Below, piece after piece: positions 12,394 through 17,299 of a stretch of 24,537 bases of DNA (position 1 is the first letter of the stretch; every line of letters starts with the position of its first letter). The notes beneath the pieces were generated by a model that did not search any database, had not been told where the DNA came from, and saw only the letters and a list, made by a program, of their open reading frames with translations. The translations under genes and the position numbers were made by a program. The stretch is from a virus. Location: the IMG/VR virus record IMGVR_UViG_3300044638_002927, positions 1-24,537 of that record. The stretch is one strand, 5' to 3'.

Positions 12394-12488
12394 TATGAAA
12401 ACCTTTCAATGATAAGAATAAGAGCCAGCACAATAGCGGCAAAGCCGCACACAGCTAGAACAATGGAGTCGATTTTGTCGAACATCAT
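12393..12488 (-). CDS. 31-residue single-TM protein
   Basis: ATG 12488 (AAGG seven bases upstream; a second ATG at 12485) to TAA 12393. Nearly the whole chain is a TM helix, SIVLAVCGFAAIVLALILII, with DKID at the start and ERFS at the end. It overlaps the upstream gene by ATGA and the downstream by TAATG. Small phage TM proteins of this kind can act in lysis timing, superinfection exclusion or host membrane-enzyme control; no specific role can be given. Confidence 0.5.
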   Translation of the reverse strand: MMFDKIDSIVLAVCGFAAIVLALILIIERFS

Positions 12489-12646
12489 GCTGTCACCTTT
12501 GGGAGATGACCTAAGCGGCGCAGAGCCACATAATGCAGTTTTACATGGGTCTGGCTCATGTGTTGAGTTGGACTGGATGCACTGAGTTTAATCTGCTCAG
12601 GATTGAGCAAGCGCAGAACGCAGGATAAATATTCTCTTTTTGACAT
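12485..12646 (-). CDS. 53-residue basic protein
   Basis: ATG 12646 with the operon's TTGAAAGG leader; the TGA stop overlaps the next ATG. It starts MSKREYLSCVLRLLNPEQIK, has a His/Gln/Thr-rich middle and ends with the basic helix HYVALRRLGHLPKVTA. Probably two helices around a polar loop. No family recognised; a small DNA- or RNA-binding peptide would fit the charge. Confidence 0.6.
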   Translation of the reverse strand: MSKREYLSCVLRLLNPEQIKLSASSPTQHMSQTHVKLHYVALRRLGHLPKVTA

Positions 12647-12666
12647 AATTCACGCCTTTCAAAAGT

Positions 12667-12682
12667 AAGCCCCGAAGGGCTT
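12667..12682 (-). terminator. Intergenic hairpin identical to the operon terminator stem
   Basis: The 16-base stem-loop AAGCCCCGAAGGGCTT is identical to that at 10982-10997 (AAGCCC-TTCG-GGGCTT on the minus strand). It is followed only by ACTTTTG, not a long T-run. It lies between the 12691-12906 gene and the next start, so it may be a partial terminator or an RNA-processing/stability hairpin. Confidence 0.5.
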
Positions 12683-12690
12683 GGAAGTGT

Positions 12691-12906
12691 TTAAACAGTT
12701 TGAGCGATGAGGTTGGTTCGATAAGCAGGGCAGTTGAGCCAAGCCTTTTCAAACAGGTCAAAGAATGCCTCATGCAGTATTGCGCTGTTGTTCGAATCTG
12801 CTCGAATCATTGCCTCGCCGATGTGAGTGGCAAAGCCACCATATGAGCCTTTGGACAATTCAAGAGCCGCATACAAAAGTTTATCTTGCTGAGAATAGTC
12901 TGACAT
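12691..12906 (-). CDS. 71-residue small phage protein
   Basis: From ATG 12906, with TTTGAAAGGC upstream; the in-frame TTG at 12921 lies in the ribosome site and is rejected. Sequence: MSDYSQQDKLLYAALELSKG, then SYGGFATHIGEAMIRADSNN and a helical end (EAFFDLFEKAW). The Gly-Gly-Phe-Ala-x-x-x-Gly-Glu-Ala and Ala-Asp-Ser-x-Asn pattern recalls a small protein type I have seen on plasmids and phages, function unknown. The stop codon is part of a GTTTAAAC site (12689-12696). Confidence 0.65.
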   Translation of the reverse strand: MSDYSQQDKLLYAALELSKGSYGGFATHIGEAMIRADSNNSAILHEAFFDLFEKAWLNCPAYRTNLIAQTV

Positions 12907-12948
12907 TGTGAAGCCTTTCAAAGTTGATAAGTGTTTGGCAGTGTGCCC

Positions 12949-12985
12949 GTTAACCCTGACCCGCAGGGCTAACAGTCAGACTGTT
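12949..12985 (-). other. Hairpin plus 15-bp palindrome between accessory genes
   Basis: GTTA-CCCTG (12949-12958) pairs with CAGGG-TAAC (12964-12973), nine pairs with one mismatch and a 5-base loop. A second perfect palindrome, AACAGTC-A-GACTGTT, spans 12971-12985 and runs into the GTTTAAAC stop site of the next gene. No T-run follows. Same arrangement as the other gaps in this operon. Confidence 0.5.
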
Positions 12986-13194
12986 TAAACGCTCTCAGGC
13001 ACTTTGCCCAACAGCTTGCCAAGCTCATCATGCACTTGCTGTTTCGTGCCTGTCATGCCCATGCTTTTGAGTATTTTGTAACAGGATGCGCCACGGCTCA
13101 TCTTCAGGCCTTTAAGCTCAAGGCCAAGGCCACGCCATAAAACAGTGAGCCTATATTGCTCAATTTGATTTGGGTTTGTGATAACTGAACTCAT
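12985..13194 (-). CDS. 69-residue basic phage protein
   Basis: From ATG 13194 (TTTGAAAGGC leader); a TTG at 13209 is inside the ribosome site. Sequence: MSSVITNPNQIEQYRLTVLW, then RGLGLELKGLKMSRGASCYK and ILKSMGMTGTKQQVHDELGK. Basic helices with a Gly-rich turn; the pattern R-x-L-x-L-E-x-K-G-x-K-x-x-x-x-x-x-Y is typical of a small phage protein seen in several genomes, role unknown. The final S-V-stop is read from AGC-GTT-TAA, the GTTTAAAC motif. Confidence 0.65.
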   Translation of the reverse strand: MSSVITNPNQIEQYRLTVLWRGLGLELKGLKMSRGASCYKILKSMGMTGTKQQVHDELGKLLGKVPESV

Positions 13195-13238
13195 GTCAAC
13201 GCCTTTCAAAGTTTATAGAATTGGTGACAATGCACCCT

Positions 13239-13262
13239 ATGCCAGTCTGTCACTCTGGCATA
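13239..13262 (-). other. Intergenic hairpin after the SprT-like gene
   Basis: TATGCCAG (13239-13246) and CTGGCATA (13255-13262) form a perfect 8-bp stem with an 8-base loop. It lies between the GTTTAAAC-containing stop of the SprT-like gene and the leader of the next gene. Without a T-run it is more likely a processing or stability hairpin than a strong terminator. Confidence 0.5.
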
Positions 13263-13273
13263 AGTTGAACTGT

Positions 13274-13852
13274 TTAAACGCTATCCATCTCGCCATGGTC
13301 GGGGCAGTGAGGTGCACCCATTTCAGTCAGCCACTTACCCGCCACTCGAACAGTGTAACCACAGTCACGGCAGACACATTTAAGCAAGCGGGTTGTCTGT
13401 TTCTTTTGAGCGTTCGAGGGTATCAGGTCAGCGTGAGGGTAAACACCGAGCCGAGCCAGCACGGGTTCTGCCCATCGTTTAAACGCCTCGCCCGCATGAG
13501 TGGCGGTCAACTTACCCTCAAGGCCAATGGCACGGGCAGTTTTACCGAATTTTGAGCCGTGCCCATCGTTCGGATGGCAAGCGTGAACCAACTCGTGAGC
13601 CAGAATGTCAAGCACTCGCATTGAGTCGCTGATTGTGGGCGAGATGAAAATTTCGGCGTGGCTGTCAGCGGATGCACGGGCTGACCAGCACTCACCGATT
13701 CGCCGATTCTTGGCGCTCAGGGCTGACTTTGAGGGGAAGCCGCACGATGAGCGAACCTCAAGGGGCAAGTCAACGCCGTGCTGTTTAAACAGTGAGCGAA
13801 GCTCTGTGGTTGCTTGTGAGAGCCACTGCTCTCGTGTCTGTGTCTGTGTCAT
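13274..13852 (-). CDS. SprT-like zinc metallopeptidase
   Basis: 192 residues from ATG 13852, which has AAAGGGC upstream; the frame is open to 13990 but the extra residues have no start site and overlap operator repeats. It has the SprT/SPRTN-type motif HELVH (86-90, catalytic E87) with H98 in HPNDGHGSKF as third ligand. A C-terminal zinc ribbon follows (C161-x2-C164 ... C183-x2-H186). SprT-like enzymes degrade proteins crosslinked to DNA or other DNA-bound proteins. It is the first gene of the accessory operon, so it may act early on host or replication-blocking proteins. Its stop lies in a GTTTAAAC site. Confidence 0.85.
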   Translation of the reverse strand: MTQTQTREQWLSQATTELRSLFKQHGVDLPLEVRSSCGFPSKSALSAKNRRIGECWSARASADSHAEIFISPTISDSMRVLDILAHELVHACHPNDGHGSKFGKTARAIGLEGKLTATHAGEAFKRWAEPVLARLGVYPHADLIPSNAQKKQTTRLLKCVCRDCGYTVRVAGKWLTEMGAPHCPDHGEMDSV

Positions 13853-13913
13853 ATGAACGCCCTTTGAATTGACTGCCCGAAATGTGGACAGTTTTAAACA
13901 TGCACGTTCTATG

Positions 13914-14000
13914 CCATATTGTAAGACGCTATAACCCATTGATTTATATAGATTTTCATATTGTGGAAAACCCAATATGGTGCATAGCATTTCATATTGT
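13914..14000. promoter_or_regulatory. Four CATATTG repeats, candidate operator array upstream of the accessory operon
   Basis: CCATATTGT at 13914-13922, TCATATTGT at 13956-13964, the inverted CCAATATGG at 13972-13980 and TCATATTGT at 13992-14000. They lie 60-150 bases before the SprT-like start, where the leftward promoter must be. The second and third face each other 7 bases apart, like a dimer site. Binding by a phage or host regulator is inferred. TATATA and TTCACA elements are present, but no clear -35/-10 pair could be fixed. Confidence 0.5.
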
Positions 14001-14080
14001 GAATTCGTGCACTGATTAGGTGAAGTTAGTAACCACTCTGCACCAACTTAGCCCATATAAATAACCTATCAATAAACTGT

Positions 14081-14093
14081 TATCAATAGTTTG
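14081..14093 (+). promoter_or_regulatory. IHF-consensus site
   Basis: TATCAATAGTTTG fits the IHF consensus WATCAANNNNTTR at every position. It is in the AT-rich part of the long noncoding region, between operator-like repeats and Fur-like repeats. IHF sites accompany promoters, origins and cos sites in phages; which applies is unknown. A single consensus match can arise by chance. Confidence 0.4.
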
Positions 14094-14112
14094 CATTTAA
14101 TTGTGTTTGTGC

Positions 14113-14189
14113 ATATGCGAATGATTCTCATTTAGGTACATCGAGCCTATATGCAAATGGTTCTCATTATCATTAGCTTATTGATAATG
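14113..14189. promoter_or_regulatory. Two Fur-box-like direct repeats and an overlapping inverted repeat
   Basis: ATATGC-x-AATG-x-TTCTCATT occurs at 14113-14132 and 14149-14168 (18 of 20 identical). The core AATGATTCTCATT differs from the Fur half-palindrome AATGATAATCATT at two bases, and the second copy continues as TCATTATC. CATTATCA (14165-14172) and TGATAATG (14182-14189) form a further perfect inverted repeat. This strongly resembles tandem ferric-uptake-regulator sites of proteobacteria. There is no gene directly beside it; the nearest are the SprT operon leftward and the predicted RNA rightward. Confidence 0.5.
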
Positions 14190-14401
14190 CACTATCGTTT
14201 CACCATGTGGAATGTGCTTTATGTAAGTGTGCGCTTACTTTGATAGGGGGGAGGGGGTATGCGTGGTGTTGTAAATATTTGTGAACCCTCCTCTGCACTG
14301 AAAAAGCTAAATCAGACTGTCCAACACAATAAGCAAAGTTGAATTGGAAAAAGGGGGTAATCAGTGAGGTGTGTCTTTAAGTTTCATTTGGGCGCAAGGC
14401 G
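14190..14401. other. Noncoding stretch between Fur-like sites and the predicted RNA
   Basis: No gene seen. It contains a GTAAGTG/CGCTTAC hairpin (14223-14238), directly followed by a purine run (GGGGGGAGGGGG, from about 14246). Further on is an A/G-rich tract before 14402. A promoter for the RNA should lie here but I could not identify one with confidence. Confidence 0.4.
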
Positions 14402-14606
14402 GCTACCCGATAGCTTGTATAGGTAAAATAATGTTTAACAGAAAGCTGATTAGAGTGTCTGCCACGAGGAGAGCCTACTTCTAGGCTTACTCTGGTTTAT
14501 CTGTGCGGCGTAGTCACTACGATGGCACACCAGCTTCCAAGCGGTCATAACAGGGGTTTACAGGATTACCCTCTGTCGAGTCGGGTAGCAAAACCGACAC
14601 TCCTTT
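14402..14606 (+). ncRNA. Candidate structured RNA with long-range pseudoknot and four hairpins
   Basis: Two long-range helices interlock: GCTACCCGA (14402-14410) with TCGGGTAGC (14581-14589), 9 bp perfect, and GAGTGTC (14453-14459) with GACACTC (14596-14602), 7 bp perfect. Within lie these hairpins: AGCCTA-CTTC-TAGGCT (14472-14487) extended by GAG/CTC and CCA/TGG; CGTAG-TCA-CTACG (14509-14521) extended by TGTGC/GCACA; a stem at 14529-14545; and ACAG-GGGT / ACCC-CTGT (14550-14576). A local stem, GAGTCGG/CCGACACTC followed by CCTTTT, could act as terminator and competes with the pseudoknot. No open frame fits. The plus strand is favoured by the T-run. Matches no RNA family I recognise, and it is not a tRNA or tmRNA. 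Confidence 0.6.
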
Positions 14607-14619
14607 TGTCAACACTATA

Positions 14620-14844
14620 CTAGAAAATCATCCCATCATCAAATGCTTTGAGAATCTTTCTTGCTTCTTGTTTTGCGCCTTTTTCGTAAACCTTAATCTT
14701 CTTGGGATTTGTGACTTTCCTCTTGTCTATCCTGTCTTGTGCTAACTTTGTTGCCAAACCTTTTCCCCAAGATTCCAGTGCTTGCGCCATTTCCTTGCGC
14801 TGACGCTGTTTTGCCAGTTCTTCAGGTGTTAGTTGAATTGCCAT
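14620..14844 (-). CDS. 74-residue Lys-rich protein, single-gene unit
   Basis: ATG 14844 to TAG 14620 (AAAGGG about eight bases upstream). The protein is highly charged and helical: MAIQLTPEELAKQRQRKEMA, then KGLATKLAQDRIDKRKVTNP, then KKIKVYEKGAKQEARKILKA, ending FDDGMIF. It is probably nucleic-acid-binding because of its charge. It has its own strong sigma-70-type promoter (14946-14974) and a structured leader, and stands alone between the predicted RNA and the late operon. It may be a late-gene regulator or a host-takeover peptide, but no family is recognised. Confidence 0.65.
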   Translation of the reverse strand: MAIQLTPEELAKQRQRKEMAQALESWGKGLATKLAQDRIDKRKVTNPKKIKVYEKGAKQEARKILKAFDDGMIF

Positions 14845-14859
14845 AAAAAAAGCCCTTTA

Positions 14860-14904
14860 GGGGTGATACAGTCGCACCCCCGAGAACTCCCGAGGCTGTA
14901 CCAC
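14860..14904 (-). promoter_or_regulatory. Structured 5' leader of the 14620-14844 gene
   Basis: GGGGTG (14860-14865) / CACCCC (14875-14880) gives a 6-bp hairpin. It competes with a longer pairing of GTG-TACAG (14863-14871) and CTGTA-CAC (14896-14904). On the minus strand the hairpin is followed by TAAAGGGCTTTTTTT ending at the ATG, so ribosome site and U-run coincide. This could be an attenuator or translational switch. CCCGAG occurs twice inside. Confidence 0.4.
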
Positions 14905-14945
14905 TTCTAAAAGGCTCATAGTCTGGTGCGAACAAACTTACCTCC

Positions 14946-14974
14946 ACTATACAAGATTCTGATTCTGATGTAAA
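14946..14974 (-). promoter_or_regulatory. Sigma-70-type promoter for the 14620-14844 gene
   Basis: On the minus strand, -35 TTTACA (14974-14969), 17-base spacer, -10 TATAGT (14951-14946); each box matches consensus at five of six. Transcription would begin near 14939 and leave a leader of about 95 bases. This is the best promoter seen in the window. Confidence 0.7.
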
Positions 14975-14999
14975 GTGTGTGCTAACTTCCAAGACGCAT

Positions 15000-15085
15000 G
15001 AAGACTGTTCACTTTGAAAGCTGGTGAGTCCAACGCAGTCTTCAGCCGTGTTGGTGGAAACGGTTTAGCTCCGTGGGATTTTGTT
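15000..15085 (+). other. Inverted repeats upstream of the packaging genes
   Basis: GAAGACTG (15000-15007) and CAGTCTTC (15036-15043) form a perfect 8-bp long-loop stem. CCAAC (15030-15034) pairs with GTTGG (15050-15054). CCGT-ACGG-CCGT around 15045-15075 allows alternate hairpins ending in a T-rich stretch. This 5' region of the late operon could be a leader structure or part of a packaging (pac/cos) site. Confidence 0.4.
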
Positions 15086-15114
15086 TGTTGTTGAATTGAA
15101 CCCAATCCTGCTTT

Positions 15115-15549
15115 ATGGAAGCCACCAACAAAACTTCTTCCCTAACTGGACAAAAGATGAATGTAGTAGATGCACTCCCTGATAGCCTAAAGAAAACCAA
15201 GGGCAGACCCAAAGGTTCTGGGAAGATGACCTTATCCAAGTATGCAGACAATCCCACTGCTCTCATACTACCCAAGACTGAACAACAGAAAATAAAAGAA
15301 CTCAAAGACCTCCTGATAAACAGTGCTGGTTCTAATGTCGTCTACAAAGCAGTCGAGATTGCAATGAATGATGAACACCCCGCACAAATGGCGGCACTCA
15401 AACTCTGTATGGACAGAATGCTTCCCGTTTCACTATTTGAAAAAGAAGGAAAACAGCGTTCCGCTGTCAACATCACCATCTCAGGCATAGGTGGTGTCAC
15501 TATTGGTGAAAACCCTATAGATGCAGAAGATATAGAGGCAAAAGAATGA
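15115..15549 (+). CDS. Probable terminase small subunit
   Basis: 144 residues from ATG 15115; an in-frame ATG at 15157 (130 residues, starting MNVVDALPDSLKKTKGRPKG) has GGA about eight bases upstream and is a good alternative. The N-terminus is basic with KGRPKGSGKMT, then a helical region (EQQKIKELKDLLINSAGSNV; HPAQMAALKLCMDRMLPVSL) and an acidic tail. This organisation (basic GRPKGS segment, helix bundle) and a place two genes before TerL suit a DNA-recognition subunit of the packaging enzyme. Assigned mainly by context; no HTH motif is certain. Confidence 0.6.
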   Translation: MEATNKTSSLTGQKMNVVDALPDSLKKTKGRPKGSGKMTLSKYADNPTALILPKTEQQKIKELKDLLINSAGSNVVYKAVEIAMNDEHPAQMAALKLCMDRMLPVSLFEKEGKQRSAVNITISGIGGVTIGENPIDAEDIEAKE

Positions 15550-16040
15550 GTGATTGGCTAAATGAGTATGAAAAATTTTCTGCGACTCCTTGGAGTCCTA
15601 CCACTTTAAAACCAGCGGAAGAACAGCAGTTTCGCAGTTGGTTGCAAGGAACTCAACTGTTTAACTCTATTAAGTCAGACATTGCGGCTGAACAAAAGAT
15701 GCCTGTCGATAAGTTAGACAACCAGAGAGTTACAGAGATGATTCTTGAATCTCCTGACTATGATTACAGGGGAGCATGGAAAGCTGGGATAAAAGAAACT
15801 ATTAGTCCTTATGACAATAGACCGCACTTCCCATCGTCTACCAAGACAGGACAAATGCTAAAAGACCCAACTCATCCAACAGCATGGAAAGAATTTTTTA
15901 TGCGTCAGTATGGGACTGACCCTGATGCAATGGGACTTGACACTGTAGAAAAAGCAAAAAACTGGAGTCTTTCAAAACAAAAGGTAGACACCCCGTTTTA
16001 CAAAGACCCATTCTCAATCCCAGACTACACAATCGAATAA
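15546..16040 (+). CDS. Phage protein of unknown function between small and large terminase
   Basis: 164 residues, ATGA overlap with the gene before; its TAA shares an A with the TerL ATG (TAATG). It is rich in Trp/Pro/Asp, with FSATPWSPTTLKPAEEQQFR, SPDYDYRGAWKAGIKETISP and a Pro/His/Phe-rich C-terminus. No Cys and no TM segment. It looks like a soluble structural or head-completion protein; the RGAWKAG...DNRPHFPS segment resembles virion-associated proteins seen beside terminases in other phages. No function can be named. Confidence 0.65.
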   Translation: MSDWLNEYEKFSATPWSPTTLKPAEEQQFRSWLQGTQLFNSIKSDIAAEQKMPVDKLDNQRVTEMILESPDYDYRGAWKAGIKETISPYDNRPHFPSSTKTGQMLKDPTHPTAWKEFFMRQYGTDPDAMGLDTVEKAKNWSLSKQKVDTPFYKDPFSIPDYTIE

Positions 16041-17299
16041 TGTCAGACCTAAACTTCAGTCTCCTCCCTTGGCAACAAGAAGTCTTTGCTGATAAAACAA
16101 GGTTTAAAGTTATTGCCGCTGGTAGAAGATGCGGTAAGTCTAGACTCTCAGCTATCACTCTGTTAATCGAGGGATTGCAATGTACTGCTGGCTCGGCTGT
16201 GCTGTATGTTGCGCCCACCAATGGTCAGGCACGACAGATTATTTGGGATGTGTTGATGGAGTTGGGCAGAGAGGTTATCCAATCTAGTCACATCAATAAT
16301 ATGGATATAACCCTGATAAACGGAGCAAAAATCTATGTTAGAGGTGCAGATCGCCCAGATACTCTGCGAGGAGTGTCACTCACCTACGCTGTGCTTGACG
16401 AGGTTGCCGACATCAAGCCAGAAGCATGGGAGCAAGTTATTCGAGCTTCGTTGTCAGACAAAAAAGGTCGGGCAATGTTCATCGGAACTCCCAAGGGTCG
16501 TAACTTTTTCTATGACATTTTTAGACTCGGAATGTCAGAAGAAGACTCAGACTGGAAATCTTGGCATTTCACCACCAAAGATAACCCTCTGATCGACCCT
16601 ACTGAAATCGAGAGCGCAAAGAAAACCCTATCTAGCTTTGCTTTCAAGCAAGAGTATATGGCTTCTTTCGACAATGCTGGCTCTGATGTTTTTAAAGAAG
16701 AGTGGCTAAAATATGGAGAAGAACCTGATTATGGCTCGTACTACATTGCTGTCGATTTGGCAGGGTTTGAAGAAGTGGCTAAACAAGCGGCTAATTCTAA
16801 GAAAAGACTAGACCAGACAGCCATTGCCGTAGTCAAGGTGACGGATGAAGGCAAGTGGTTTGTTAAAGAGATTGTCTATGGGCGTTGGGACATTCGGGAA
16901 ACTGCGGCTACTATCTTGCTGAAGATGCGTGAATACCGTCCTTTGAGCATTGGAATTGAGAGGGGAGCGTTAAAAAACGCAGTTTTACCGTATTTGAGTG
17001 ACTTAATGCGGAAAAATAATGTATATTCACATATAGTTGACTTGACGCATGGCAACAGGAAAAAGACTGACAGAATTATCTGGAGTCTCCAAGGAAGGTT
17101 TGAGCATGGGCGTATTGTGCTGAACTCTGAGGAAGATTGGGATGAATTCAAAGATCAACTCTTGATGTTCCCAGCCCAAGGTGTTCACGATGACCTACCC
17201 GATGCCCTATCTTATATTGACCAACTGGCTGTTACATCTTACTTTGAAGATGCAGATGAAGATGAGTGGCAACCAATAGACATAATTTCGGGAGTGTAA
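16040..17299 (+). CDS. terL: Terminase large subunit (packaging ATPase and nuclease)
   Basis: 419 residues. The N-terminal ATPase has Walker A AAGRRCGKS (26-34), Walker B AVLDE (117-121, E121 catalytic) and motif III FIGTPKG (147-153). The C-terminal RNase H-like nuclease has D239 in AVDLAG, E307 in GIERG and D384/D385 in HDDLPDAL. It docks on the portal, pumps DNA into the prohead and cuts concatemers. Both domains look complete, and the length is within the normal range for a phage TerL. It directly precedes the portal gene with no gap. Confidence 0.95.
   Translation: MSDLNFSLLPWQQEVFADKTRFKVIAAGRRCGKSRLSAITLLIEGLQCTAGSAVLYVAPTNGQARQIIWDVLMELGREVIQSSHINNMDITLINGAKIYVRGADRPDTLRGVSLTYAVLDEVADIKPEAWEQVIRASLSDKKGRAMFIGTPKGRNFFYDIFRLGMSEEDSDWKSWHFTTKDNPLIDPTEIESAKKTLSSFAFKQEYMASFDNAGSDVFKEEWLKYGEEPDYGSYYIAVDLAGFEEVAKQAANSKKRLDQTAIAVVKVTDEGKWFVKEIVYGRWDIRETAATILLKMREYRPLSIGIERGALKNAVLPYLSDLMRKNNVYSHIVDLTHGNRKKTDRIIWSLQGRFEHGRIVLNSEEDWDEFKDQLLMFPAQGVHDDLPDALSYIDQLAVTSYFEDADEDEWQPIDIISGV

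Larger units (their letters stand above)
11508..13790. repeat. Cluster of nine GTTTAAAC palindromes
   Basis: Exact copies at 11508, 11707, 12119, 12286, 12689, 12983, 13272, 13477 and 13783 (first base), plus one outlier at 3725. Base composition predicts under one in the whole window. They fall in all three reading frames (A/L-F-K, R/C-L-N, V-stop) and also between genes, so the pressure is on DNA or RNA, not protein. On the minus strand seven of the ten read GCGTTTAAAC, so the motif has a direction. Confidence 0.8.

Noticed and set aside
13853-13990. 46-residue N-terminal extension of the SprT-like protein
   Set aside because: No usable ribosome site upstream and it covers the CATATTG operator repeats; ATG 13852 has AAAGGGC.
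14500-14580. tRNA-Gly-like stretch (CTTCCAA loop resembling a UCC anticodon loop)
   Set aside because: The anticodon stem has mismatches, no T-loop GTTCRANNC motif is present and no 7-bp acceptor closes it; the pairings fit the larger RNA better.
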